Source of the DNA: JANSWY01 sp965228955
GTDB taxonomy: Bacteria > Bacteroidota > Bacteroidia > Cytophagales > Cyclobacteriaceae
Assembly (NCBI GenBank): GCA_965228955.1
Contig: OZ245848.1
Location: 2,294,001 to 2,358,000, forward strand
DNA length: 64,000 bases
Reading direction: 5' to 3'
Below, one piece after another: positions 18,623-26,959 of the stretch. The notes under the pieces were generated by a model. That model did no database searches. It saw only the letters and a program-made list of their open reading frames with translations, and was not told the origin of the DNA. The position numbers and the translations under genes are program-made. Numbering within the stretch: position 1 is the first letter of the stretch; each line of letters begins with the position of its first letter.

Positions 18623-20203
18623 ATGAAGCCAGTCGTATTATTCGTTACTTTATTTTTTTCTGCATCGGGCTTGCTCGCTCAGGATTACTACCGAAACTGG
18701 ACCGTCCAAAACGAAACTAAAAAAGACAAGATTGCTCTTGTAATGGCCAATAATACCTACGAAAGTAGTGGCAGTCTTGAACAACCTATTGCCAGTGCCA
18801 GAAAACTGGAAGCCTCTCTCAAAAGTCAGGGGTTTGATGTGCTTGTGGGAAGAGATATGAATAGAATGAGGATGGTAAGTATCATTAGTGACTTCTCCGA
18901 AAAGTTTAGGCAATACGAGTTTGCCATGATCTTCTACATGGGGCATGGTTTCCAAATAGATGGCAACAATTATCTCATCCCAACTGATGCCAACCCAAGA
19001 AGCAAAGAAGATGTTGAAGTACATGCCATTAATGTGGATTATGTACTAAAAAAGATAAATGATCCCAATACTCCCAAAGTAATAGTGTTGGATGCTTGCC
19101 GAGATAACCCTTTTGTTAAAAACTGGACAAGCAGCGAAAGATCAGGTTCTGATAATGGCTTTGGTGATGTAAGTGCACCCCGAAATGCAGAAATATTTTT
19201 CACCACTCAGAAGGCTAGTAAAGTAAGAGATGACAACCCTTACATTGACTATTTCATGAAAGAAATGGAATCCGGAGGTTGTTTGGAAGACATTGTTAGA
19301 AATGTAAGTAAGCAGATATACAATTATAACCCAGATCAAATACCAGCGAAATATGGCCAGTTATTTGATAAAATTTGTTTTGGGAATTCGCCAAATCCTA
19401 ATCCTACTCCAAATCCAAATGTGAATGTTGATAGCGACAATGATGGAATTATAGATAGATACGATGATTGTCCATACAAATATGGTGTTTCAAGTAACAA
19501 TGGTTGTCCTGAATTAACTTATTCGGAGGAAACGATAAAGGAGTGGTATAATAGCGCTAAGGATTACTACAATGATAAGAATTATCAATCAGCCTATACG
19601 TGGTTTGTACGAGCAGGTGACCAGGGCCACAAAATGTCTCAGTTTTATCTTGGCTGGATGTATGAGAATGCATTTGGGGTAGATAAAGATTACAGGAAGG
19701 CGACTTATTGGTATACCCTAGCAGCTGAACAAAATATTTCAGGAGCTCAGAATAACCTTGGAATACTTTATGAAACTGGCAAAGGGGTAGAAGAGGATGA
19801 TGAGATGGCCGTATTCTGGTATAAGAAATCCGCAAATGGAGGTAGCGCTAATGGTATGGTTAACCTGGGAGATATGTATAGAAAGGGAGAGGGTGTTGGT
19901 CAGGATTACTTTGAGGCTATGAACTGGTTTAGAAAGGCTGCTGATAAAGAGCTGCCACTAGGGTATTACAAGGTAGGGTACATGTATGATTATGGATACG
20001 GAGTAACTAAGAATCATTATACAGCTAATGATTGGTATCAGAAAGGAGCAGACGAGGGGCATGCCAGGTCCATGTGGAGATTAGGAGAAAATTATAAGGC
20101 TGGCAATGGGTTTAGAAAAGATACCTACATGGCGGAATACTGGTTTCAAAAAGCCTGTGATGATGGACACCAGGCATCATGTGACGCACTGAAGGAACTA
20201 TAG
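18623..20203 (+). CDS. Exported caspase-like (C14) protein with TSP3 and Sel1 repeats, copy A
   Basis: 526 residues from the ATG at 18623, which gives the signal peptide MKPVVLFVTLFFSASGLLAQ; a TTG 24 bp upstream is less likely. Residues 30-255 are a caspase/metacaspase-type p20 domain with the catalytic pair His108 (FYMGHGFQ) and Cys159 (LDACRDNPF). An Asn/Pro linker leads to a calcium-type TSP3 motif (DSDNDGIIDRYDDC), then five full Sel1 repeats and one partial (330-520). The predicted product is a periplasmic or secreted cysteine protease with a protein-binding solenoid; cleavage specificity and substrate are unknown. The next gene, 24 bp on, is a paralogue, and a papain-like protease follows. 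Together they look like one operon. Confidence 0.92.
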   Translation: MKPVVLFVTLFFSASGLLAQDYYRNWTVQNETKKDKIALVMANNTYESSGSLEQPIASARKLEASLKSQGFDVLVGRDMNRMRMVSIISDFSEKFRQYEFAMIFYMGHGFQIDGNNYLIPTDANPRSKEDVEVHAINVDYVLKKINDPNTPKVIVLDACRDNPFVKNWTSSERSGSDNGFGDVSAPRNAEIFFTTQKASKVRDDNPYIDYFMKEMESGGCLEDIVRNVSKQIYNYNPDQIPAKYGQLFDKICFGNSPNPNPTPNPNVNVDSDNDGIIDRYDDCPYKYGVSSNNGCPELTYSEETIKEWYNSAKDYYNDKNYQSAYTWFVRAGDQGHKMSQFYLGWMYENAFGVDKDYRKATYWYTLAAEQNISGAQNNLGILYETGKGVEEDDEMAVFWYKKSANGGSANGMVNLGDMYRKGEGVGQDYFEAMNWFRKAADKELPLGYYKVGYMYDYGYGVTKNHYTANDWYQKGADEGHARSMWRLGENYKAGNGFRKDTYMAEYWFQKACDDGHQASCDALKEL

Positions 20204-20227
20204 AAACTTAACTTAGAAAATTAAATT

Positions 20228-21817
20228 TTGATGAAAAAGCTATTACTGATATGTAATGTTTTGATGATTTGCCAAATCGGATTATCTCAAGACTACTATA
20301 GAAACTGGACCGTCCAGAACGAAACTAAAAAAGACAAGATAGCCTTAATTATGGCAAACAACACCTACGAGAGTAGTGGTAGTCTTGTTCAACCTATTGC
20401 CAGTGCCAGGAAACTAGAGGCCTCCCTCAGGAGCCAGGGCTTTGACGTGCTAGTGGGAAGAGATATGAATCGGATGAGAATGGTTAGTATAATCAGTGAT
20501 TTCTCTGATAAGTTCCGACAGTATGAATTCGCTATGATCTTTTACATGGGACATGGCTTCCAAATAGATGGTAATAATTATCTTATTCCAACTGACGCAA
20601 ACCCAAGAAGCAAAGAAGATGTTGAGGTTCATGCAATTAATATTGACTATGTACTCAAGAAGATAAATGATCCCAATACTCCAAAAGTAATCGTGTTGGA
20701 TGCTTGTCGTGATAACCCATTTGTTAAAAACTGGACGAGCAGCGAAAGATCCGGTTCTGATAATGGCTTTGGAGATGTAAGTGCACCTCGAAATGCCGAG
20801 ATATTTTTTACCACACAAAAGGCCAGCAAAGTTAGAGATGATAACCCATACATTGATTATTTTATGAATGAAATGGAGTCTGGAGGGTGTTTGGAAGACA
20901 TAGTAAGAAATGTAAGTAAGAAAATATACAATTATAACCCAGATCAAATTCCTGCAAAGTACGGTCAGTTATTTGATAAGATTTGTTTCGGTAATTCTCC
21001 GAATCCAAATCCAAACCCTACTCCAACTCCAAACACCAATGTTGATAGTGACAATGATGGTATTATTGACCGGTATGATGATTGTCCATATAAGTATGGT
21101 GTTTCTAGTAACAATGGGTGCCCGGAGGTAACTTATTCAGAAGCAACAATTAAGGAGTGGTACAATAAAGGAAAAGAATACTACAACAAAAAAGATTACT
21201 CATCCGCCTACTCGTGGTTCATGCGTGCAGCAGAGCAGGGGCAGAATAATGCTCAGTTTTATTTGGGTTACATGTTCAAAAATTCATTGGGTGTTTCCCA
21301 GGATTATAGGAAAGCTTTGTATTGGTACACACAATCTGCTGAACAACATAATTCCAGTTCTCAAAACAATCTGGCGGTAATGTATGACGAAGGTCAGGGA
21401 GTAGAGGAAGACAATGAACTAGCTGTATTCTGGTACACAAAAGCCGCAAATGACGGAAGCAAGAACGCAATGGTCAATCTCGGGGATATGTACAGAGTGG
21501 GAGAAGGAACTTCCCAGGATCATTATGAGGCAATAAAATGGTTTAGAAAGGCGGCAGAGAAAGACCTTCCAAGAGGACAATATAAACTGGGTTATATGTA
21601 TGATTTTGGTCATGGAGTCACAAAAGATCATTATTCAGCTAACGAATGGTATCAAAAAGCAGCTGACCAGGGATATGCAAAGGCTATGAGAAGACTAGGT
21701 GAAAACTATAAAGGAGGTTACGGAACCAAAAAAGATACCTATATGGCAAAATACTGGTACCGCAAAGGTTGCGACAAAGGAGATCAGGATTCCTGTGATG
21801 CTTTGAATGAATTTTAG
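20228..21817 (+). CDS. Exported caspase-like (C14) protein with TSP3 and Sel1 repeats, copy B
   Basis: 529 residues with signal peptide 1-20. The layout matches copy A: caspase p20 domain with His109 (MGHG) and Cys160 (DACRDNPF), Asn/Pro linker, TSP3 motif, five Sel1 repeats plus a partial one. From mature residue 1 to the TSP3 motif only about 7 of 255 residues differ from copy A outside the linker. The signal peptide is unrelated and the Sel1 repeats have diverged to roughly 60% identity by eye. The DNA of the caspase part has many synonymous differences, so the duplication is not recent. It lies 24 bp after copy A and 18 bp before the papain-like gene. Confidence 0.92.
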   Translation: MMKKLLLICNVLMICQIGLSQDYYRNWTVQNETKKDKIALIMANNTYESSGSLVQPIASARKLEASLRSQGFDVLVGRDMNRMRMVSIISDFSDKFRQYEFAMIFYMGHGFQIDGNNYLIPTDANPRSKEDVEVHAINIDYVLKKINDPNTPKVIVLDACRDNPFVKNWTSSERSGSDNGFGDVSAPRNAEIFFTTQKASKVRDDNPYIDYFMNEMESGGCLEDIVRNVSKKIYNYNPDQIPAKYGQLFDKICFGNSPNPNPNPTPTPNTNVDSDNDGIIDRYDDCPYKYGVSSNNGCPEVTYSEATIKEWYNKGKEYYNKKDYSSAYSWFMRAAEQGQNNAQFYLGYMFKNSLGVSQDYRKALYWYTQSAEQHNSSSQNNLAVMYDEGQGVEEDNELAVFWYTKAANDGSKNAMVNLGDMYRVGEGTSQDHYEAIKWFRKAAEKDLPRGQYKLGYMYDFGHGVTKDHYSANEWYQKAADQGYAKAMRRLGENYKGGYGTKKDTYMAKYWYRKGCDKGDQDSCDALNEF

Positions 21818-21835
21818 AATAAATACATGTGTGTT

Positions 21836-23314
21836 ATGAATAACTTAAAATCTCTATTAATTGCCCTAATTTTAATAGGGTCTCAATTCACATTTGCCCA
21901 GGAGTTCCCCAGAGGAATACTTCCAGGTACAGACGAATTATACGATGAAATCCCTCAAAAAGCACCACTTACAAGAAGCTTCTATGAAGGTGCTCCAAGA
22001 TCTTTCTCGCTAAAGAAGTTTGCACCTTACCCAAAAAGCCAGGGGCAGTATGGTACATGTACCGGATGGGCGGTAGCCTATGCTGCACGTACTATTTTGG
22101 AATCACAAAAAAATGGATGGTCAGATAGAAGTTATATCACTACAAAAGCATTTTCCCCTACTTATCAATACAGATTAAATGCAAGTAGTTCAACTTGTAG
22201 TGGAGCCTTTACTGCTCAGGTTGTTGCCAGCCTAAAATCCAAAGGATCTGTTCCAATGTCTGATTTTTATGTGACAAGTGGATCTGAGTTATGTCCGGGG
22301 GCACCAATGCACTACAGTAATGACGATAGAGCTAGCAAATACAGAATAGAGGAGTTTACAAAGCTTTGGGGTAGTGACATGTACAGCAACAGTTTGAAAA
22401 TTCAAAGAACAAAAACATCCCTCTCAGAAGGAAATCCGGTAGTAATCTCAATGATTTGCCCAGATTCTTTTGATAGACCAAGTACATATGGTGTATGGAA
22501 TCCAACTGAAAGCCCAAATTCCAGCACCAATGGAAGACAGCATGGTAGACATGCAATGTGTGTTGTTGGTTACGATAATGACAAGTTTGGGGGAGCTTTT
22601 GAAGTTCAGAATAGTTGGGGTGCTAACTGGGGTAATAGTGGATATGTCTGGATAAGATATGACGATTTTGCAAGGTTCACATATCAGGCGTTTGAACTGG
22701 TGCAGTTTTCTCCACCTGAGCCGGAAGAACCGCTTTTAGCTGGGAGTTTAAGATTGTTTGATATGGACGATCAGATAGATCTGAAAGTGGAATTAGCGGC
22801 TAAAACTAGAAACTGGAATGTGTTTGGTCCTGAAGAACCTACAGAGGGTGAATATACATATAAGGTAGTGCCAAGATTACTGTCTCAAAGCAAGATGAGA
22901 ATGTTCCTTAAAAGTGAACAGCCTGCTTTTGTATACATGTTGGGTACGGGTTCTGTAGATAAGTCTATAAACAAACTATTTCCAGTAGATCAGATAAGTC
23001 CGGCACTTAATTATAGCTCAAGTGAAATCGCGCTACCATCAGAAGAACATTATTTTCAAATGGATGATCAAACAGGTAAAGATTACATATTAATCTTCTT
23101 CTCCAAAGAACGACTAGATATAGATGAAATCAAAAGAAAGCTGAGCAATTCAACTGGTCCAATTTCTGCAAGACTGAAAAACACAATCCAGGCAGATTTG
23201 ATTAACCATCAGTATATTACCTTCGATCAAAATGAAATCAAGTTCGAAGTGAAACAGAATAGCAGTGGTAAAAAGGCCTTTGCAATGATTGTTCAGTTTG
23301 AGCATGTAAATTAA
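21836..23314 (+). CDS. Exported papain-family (C1A) cysteine protease with C-terminal DUF4384
   Basis: 492 residues from the ATG at 21836; an ATG three codons earlier is possible. The signal peptide ends QFTFAQ (22). The C1A domain has oxyanion Gln69 and catalytic Cys75 (SQGQYGTCTGW), His239 (GRHAMCVVGYD) and Asn259 (VQNSWGANWGNSG) in the right order and spacing. The C-terminal 170 residues match DUF4384 (PAFVYMLGTGS, NKLFPVDQ, ALPSEEHYFQMDDQTGKDYI), a domain often linked to caspase or kinase domains in bacteria. The protein should be active outside the cytoplasm. It is the last gene of the caspase operon, closed by a strong terminator at 23321-23354. There is no obvious long inhibitory propeptide, only about 50 residues before the domain. 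Confidence 0.92.
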   Translation: MNNLKSLLIALILIGSQFTFAQEFPRGILPGTDELYDEIPQKAPLTRSFYEGAPRSFSLKKFAPYPKSQGQYGTCTGWAVAYAARTILESQKNGWSDRSYITTKAFSPTYQYRLNASSSTCSGAFTAQVVASLKSKGSVPMSDFYVTSGSELCPGAPMHYSNDDRASKYRIEEFTKLWGSDMYSNSLKIQRTKTSLSEGNPVVISMICPDSFDRPSTYGVWNPTESPNSSTNGRQHGRHAMCVVGYDNDKFGGAFEVQNSWGANWGNSGYVWIRYDDFARFTYQAFELVQFSPPEPEEPLLAGSLRLFDMDDQIDLKVELAAKTRNWNVFGPEEPTEGEYTYKVVPRLLSQSKMRMFLKSEQPAFVYMLGTGSVDKSINKLFPVDQISPALNYSSSEIALPSEEHYFQMDDQTGKDYILIFFSKERLDIDEIKRKLSNSTGPISARLKNTIQADLINHQYITFDQNEIKFEVKQNSSGKKAFAMIVQFEHVN

Positions 23315-23320
23315 GAAGAG

Positions 23321-23354
23321 GACCTGGTTGCCATTTACAACCAGGTCTTTTTTT
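23321..23354 (+). terminator. Rho-independent terminator of caspase/papain operon
   Basis: A perfect 10-bp stem GACCTGGTTG / CAACCAGGTC with loop CCATTTA is followed by seven T. It lies 6 bp after the papain-like stop and between convergent genes, and could also stop transcription from the minus side, where the flank is moderately T-rich. Confidence 0.9.
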
Positions 23355-23356
23355 GT

Positions 23357-24121
23357 TTATTTCATTACAGCAATACATCGGAATCCTAACCACATTTTGG
23401 GTTCATCATAGCTTAGGGTTGAATCTCTTCTACAGTAAGCAATATCATGATACCAACTCCCACCTACAGAACTTCCTTCTTCTCCCAGCATTTCAGCTAC
23501 GTTTCCCGAAAGCCCATATATCTTGTTGGAAGGCATGTTGTTGTACACTGGATTGGTTAACAGAAAACCATCTGATATTGAATCGGAGAAGTCTTTGCAA
23601 TTAAACAAGCCCATTCCTTTCCTTCTGAGCTTTTTACTTTCTTTCTGCTCCAATTTAGTTATAGGATTATTAGGATCACTGTAACCACCTGCGTATTCGC
23701 CTATTAATTCATTGTCAGAAGATGACATCAAGTTCCAATCATCTCTGCTTGGTAACCTGAATTCCACATTACCCTGATTGGTGCTGTTATAAAATTCTGT
23801 TCGCCATTTACAAAATGCTATAGCTGCTTCATAGGAAATTCCTACAGCAGGATAATCATCATAAGCAGGGTGGGAGTGATAATAATTTGTAAGTGACTCG
23901 CCAAGCGGAACTTCATGCCAAACCGTAGTATCTTGAAGATAACTTGCTCTTTCGTTTGAATTGAGTGCATTAAGAAACTCCCGATATTCAGAATTGGTAA
24001 TTTCAGAATCATCAACATAAACGCTATCATTTAAGGGGACCATCCCATACAACTTTGTTTTTGGCTTCTCTTCAGTTGCAAAAAACATAGATATCAGGAT
24101 GGTCAATAGTTGATACCTCAT
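23357..24121 (-). CDS. SUMF1/FGE-fold protein, probably not a formylglycine-generating enzyme
   Basis: 254 residues with a short hydrophobic start (LLTILISMFFA) that may serve as a signal. The SUMF1 fold is shown by DDSEITNSEYREFLNAL, HPAYDDYPAVGISYEAAIAFCKW, FRLPSRDDWNLMSS, LSGNVAEML, GGSWYHDIAYCRR and LGFRCIA. True FGE enzymes need two cysteines in the GGSY-x-C-x4-C region. Here the first position is His or nearby residues and only the second (AYCRR) remains. A structural or binding role, as in GldJ/GldK-type proteins, is therefore more likely. It starts 2 bp after the stop of the thioredoxin gene and belongs to its operon. Confidence 0.85.
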   Translation of the reverse strand: MRYQLLTILISMFFATEEKPKTKLYGMVPLNDSVYVDDSEITNSEYREFLNALNSNERASYLQDTTVWHEVPLGESLTNYYHSHPAYDDYPAVGISYEAAIAFCKWRTEFYNSTNQGNVEFRLPSRDDWNLMSSSDNELIGEYAGGYSDPNNPITKLEQKESKKLRRKGMGLFNCKDFSDSISDGFLLTNPVYNNMPSNKIYGLSGNVAEMLGEEGSSVGGSWYHDIAYCRRDSTLSYDEPKMWLGFRCIAVMK

Positions 24122-24123
24122 CG

Positions 24124-25350
24124 CTAGTTACCGCTAATCTGGGTCCTCCAGTTTTCGAACATGTAGTAATAATCGCTACTCTTGAATTGCTTCTCTGCTT
24201 TTGCAATTAATGGAGCAAGCTTCTCATGTTGATTAGTATTAGAATAATATGAACCCAAAACAACATTTCCAATATCAGAATCATCAATCTCGATAGAAGA
24301 TAAGAACAGGTTCTCTGTCTTTTCATTACATGCCGGAGTATCGCAGTAATATGTCAATGTTATGCCTGCCTCTAAATAGTAATTGGCTTCATTCTCATGG
24401 TACTTTTGAAGCCAGGAATCTATATTTTCCAGAAAATATCCTTCATTCCCCACCATTACATGATATTTCATCCAGTTAAACTCATTGTAACATGATAAAG
24501 GATATTTGTTATTATCTACTACTGATTGAAATATAGCATTTGGTTTATTTAGTATTTTCATTTTATCTGTGTCCAGAGTTTGAACACAATAATTGAGCAA
24601 GTACTCGAATGTATGTTGGTAGTAATTAACCATATAATCGTTCCAATTGGTGGAAGTAACCGCTTTAACATTTTTCAACATTGTTAAATCAATGTCATCT
24701 ATAAATGGAATAGGAGCACCCCAGGATTCCTCTGAAAAGCTCTTTGCTTGATATTCGGCTATGATCTTCCAATCCTGTAGGTCGGCAGATTTTAGAGTGA
24801 CGTCCTTTTCTATCAGGGATTTGACATAAGCAATAGCTTTCTTGTTTGCTTCTTCCGGATCGTTTTGAGCTATTAATTGTAGGGCTTCAAACTTATTATC
24901 AATACTTCCAAGGTCGACATCTCTGTTAAGTGTCTTTTTCCAGCCTTTGACAGTTTGAGCTAATTGAAGAAAATCACCCACCGACATTGCTCCGGAGCGA
25001 TTCAATAAAAGTTCTCCATCCGGTTTAAAAAAACCATAAGTTGGAATGGCATTTACATTTAGTCTGGAAATTAATGCGGCTTCAGCATTAGTATCGGTAT
25101 CCACCTTAATGGCGATGAAGTTTTGATTGAAGTAATCTCCAACACTGGAATCCACAAATACATTTTTATCCATCCACCTGCATGGACCACACCAATCTGC
25201 ATAGAAGTCAACAAAAACCACTTTGTTTTCTTTTGCCGCCAACTTGGTAGCCTCGTCAAAAGTGATTTTTTTAAAGGCTATGCCTGAAGTATTGGCATAG
25301 CTAATCTGGGTCGCAAAAAATAGCGACAAGCATATCACAAAATTTTTCAT
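24124..25350 (-). CDS. Exported thioredoxin-family protein with long helical C-terminus
   Basis: 408 residues from the ATG at 25350; the frame runs 14 codons further but the chosen start gives the signal peptide MKNFVICLSLFFATQISYA. The thioredoxin domain (about 25-140) has FYADWCGPCRWM and NAIPTYGFF. Residues 150-405 are helical with no recognised domain and four Cys clustered near 310-345 (YYCDTPACNE among them). The N-terminal domain closely resembles that of the Trx-OmpA protein at 16043, including the GAMxxxDF segment. Probably a periplasmic thiol oxidoreductase or reductase. It forms an operon with the SUMF1-fold gene 2 bp downstream, running toward the caspase operon. Confidence 0.9.
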   Translation of the reverse strand: MKNFVICLSLFFATQISYANTSGIAFKKITFDEATKLAAKENKVVFVDFYADWCGPCRWMDKNVFVDSSVGDYFNQNFIAIKVDTDTNAEAALISRLNVNAIPTYGFFKPDGELLLNRSGAMSVGDFLQLAQTVKGWKKTLNRDVDLGSIDNKFEALQLIAQNDPEEANKKAIAYVKSLIEKDVTLKSADLQDWKIIAEYQAKSFSEESWGAPIPFIDDIDLTMLKNVKAVTSTNWNDYMVNYYQHTFEYLLNYCVQTLDTDKMKILNKPNAIFQSVVDNNKYPLSCYNEFNWMKYHVMVGNEGYFLENIDSWLQKYHENEANYYLEAGITLTYYCDTPACNEKTENLFLSSIEIDDSDIGNVVLGSYYSNTNQHEKLAPLIAKAEKQFKSSDYYYMFENWRTQISGN

Positions 25351-25496
25351 AAGTAATTGGTATTTAATTATATAACAATGTGAGATAGCCAAATATTGTG
25401 CCAGAAATATAAATGAATGTTTACTTAATAAATCAACCTATTGAAACCTAGGCTATAGATAAGATGTATAAGGAACTAAACAAATCAACTTAACCA

Positions 25497-26894
25497 ATGA
25501 AGAAAGCCATTTTTGTGCTAATTCTCTTAGCACCATTTTTTGCTCAATCCAGTGATCTAAATATTGGAGAAATTAAGTTTTCTGATGATAGTTCATCAAT
25601 CCTTGTTCCATTAAGTTGGGAAAACGCATGGAACAATAGCAGAAATCATGATGCTGTTTGGTTTTTCCTAAAACTTGATGGAAAAGGAAGAGAGGCTTCT
25701 CATTGGAAAATATCAAATTCAGCTTTAAAGCTAGTAGAATCAAACACCCAACTTGATATAAAGGCATCATCAGACAATTTAGGAGTATATATTGCTCCAG
25801 GACCTGATTACAGAGGAGATGTATCATGTCTCCTGCAGATTGATATTGATAAAGAGGAACTTGGATATTCTCCTAAATCCATTAATGAAGTTTGGGCTTT
25901 TGGAATTGAAATGGTTTACATTCCTGAAGGTCAATTTACTTTGGGGGAGCCAGGCGATGCTGTGCTTGATTTTGGAGGTATATTTAAATCCGATGAAAAT
26001 GGTGAACCTGCAGGACTTATTTCCATAACATCTGAAGATCAGGTGATTGAGATTGCACCTAAAACGGATGCACTATATTATAAGACAAAAAGAGGTTATG
26101 AAGGAGATCAACAAGGAACTATTCCTGCTTCATTCCCAAATGGCTATTCATCGTTTTATATCATGAAGTATGAGCCAACGCAAGGGCAGTATGTGGATTT
26201 TCTAAATACATTAACCGAACAGCAAAGTCATCACCGAGCAAACTTCGGTGGTAAGACCTATTATGATAGAAGAGGCTCAATTTCCATCAAAAACAATGTT
26301 TATGTTGCTGAATTCCCTCTTAGGCCATGCAACTATATGAGTTGGGATGATGCCATGGCCTATGCTGATTGGGCAGGTTTAAGACCAATGACAGAGCTTG
26401 AATTTGTAAAAGCAGCAAGAGGCCCTGAGACTCCAATCACAAATCAATACCCTTGGGGAACTGACAGTTATGAAAAGATGCAAAGGAATATGCAGCAAAA
26501 TGGTAATGTTGAAATGGAAGACGGTACTGATGAATCAGGGCTCAGCAATGATACCAGAGAGAAATATGGTGCTAGCTACTATTGGGTTATGGACCTGGCA
26601 GGCAGTATGTGGGAAAGAGTCATTACTATTGGCCATGAAAAAGGAAGAAGCTTTAAGGGAGTACATGGTGATGGAAATTTGAATAACTATGGTTTTGCCG
26701 ATGTAGATGATTGGCCATCTGGTGTAAAAAGCAAAGGAGGCTTTGGCTTCAGAGGTGGTGGCTACTATGTTTACCCGATGAACTTTACTGAATTCAATCC
26801 ATATAGTCCAATTGCATACAGAAGGTATGGAGGCTGGGCTGGAGGAAATAGAAAAGAGGCTTACGGTGCAAGGTTTGTTAGATCGGAAGATTAA
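25497..26894 (+). CDS. Exported SUMF1-fold protein with N-terminal beta domain, lacking FGE cysteines
   Basis: 465 residues. A signal peptide (1-18) leads to a beta-rich N-terminal domain (20-135), then a SUMF1/FGE-type domain (138-463): EMVYIPEGQFTLG, FYIMKYEPTQGQYVDFLNTL, NYMSWDDAMAYADWAG, RPMTELEFVKAARG, DLAGSMWERV and GGYGxxxRFVR-like end (AYGARFVRSED). The region that holds the catalytic Cys pair in formylglycine-generating enzymes has no cysteine here (GGGYYVYPMNFTEFN). It is therefore probably a surface or periplasmic structural or ligand-binding protein. It is divergent from the thioredoxin operon, with a 146-bp gap in which I see no clear promoter. Confidence 0.87.
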   Translation: MKKAIFVLILLAPFFAQSSDLNIGEIKFSDDSSSILVPLSWENAWNNSRNHDAVWFFLKLDGKGREASHWKISNSALKLVESNTQLDIKASSDNLGVYIAPGPDYRGDVSCLLQIDIDKEELGYSPKSINEVWAFGIEMVYIPEGQFTLGEPGDAVLDFGGIFKSDENGEPAGLISITSEDQVIEIAPKTDALYYKTKRGYEGDQQGTIPASFPNGYSSFYIMKYEPTQGQYVDFLNTLTEQQSHHRANFGGKTYYDRRGSISIKNNVYVAEFPLRPCNYMSWDDAMAYADWAGLRPMTELEFVKAARGPETPITNQYPWGTDSYEKMQRNMQQNGNVEMEDGTDESGLSNDTREKYGASYYWVMDLAGSMWERVITIGHEKGRSFKGVHGDGNLNNYGFADVDDWPSGVKSKGGFGFRGGGYYVYPMNFTEFNPYSPIAYRRYGGWAGGNRKEAYGARFVRSED

Positions 26895-26959
26895 TATAAA
26901 ATGGAAGTCGCTGGAAGGAGTTGAAGACAACTCCTCTCCAGCATTTTGAATCAATAAAA

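Noticed and set aside
20450..20947. 165-codon antisense frame inside caspase copy B
   Set aside because: A similar frame exists antisense in copy A only in pieces. It is a by-product of the conserved caspase codons, with no signal or family match.
18623..21817. A cytoplasmic caspase-based antiphage defence operon
   Set aside because: Both caspases carry signal peptides, and no sensor NTPase, gasdermin, CRISPR or nucleotide cyclase partner is adjacent.
23357..26894. A formylglycine-generating/sulfatase system
   Set aside because: Both SUMF1-fold proteins lack the catalytic cysteine pair and no sulfatase is present.
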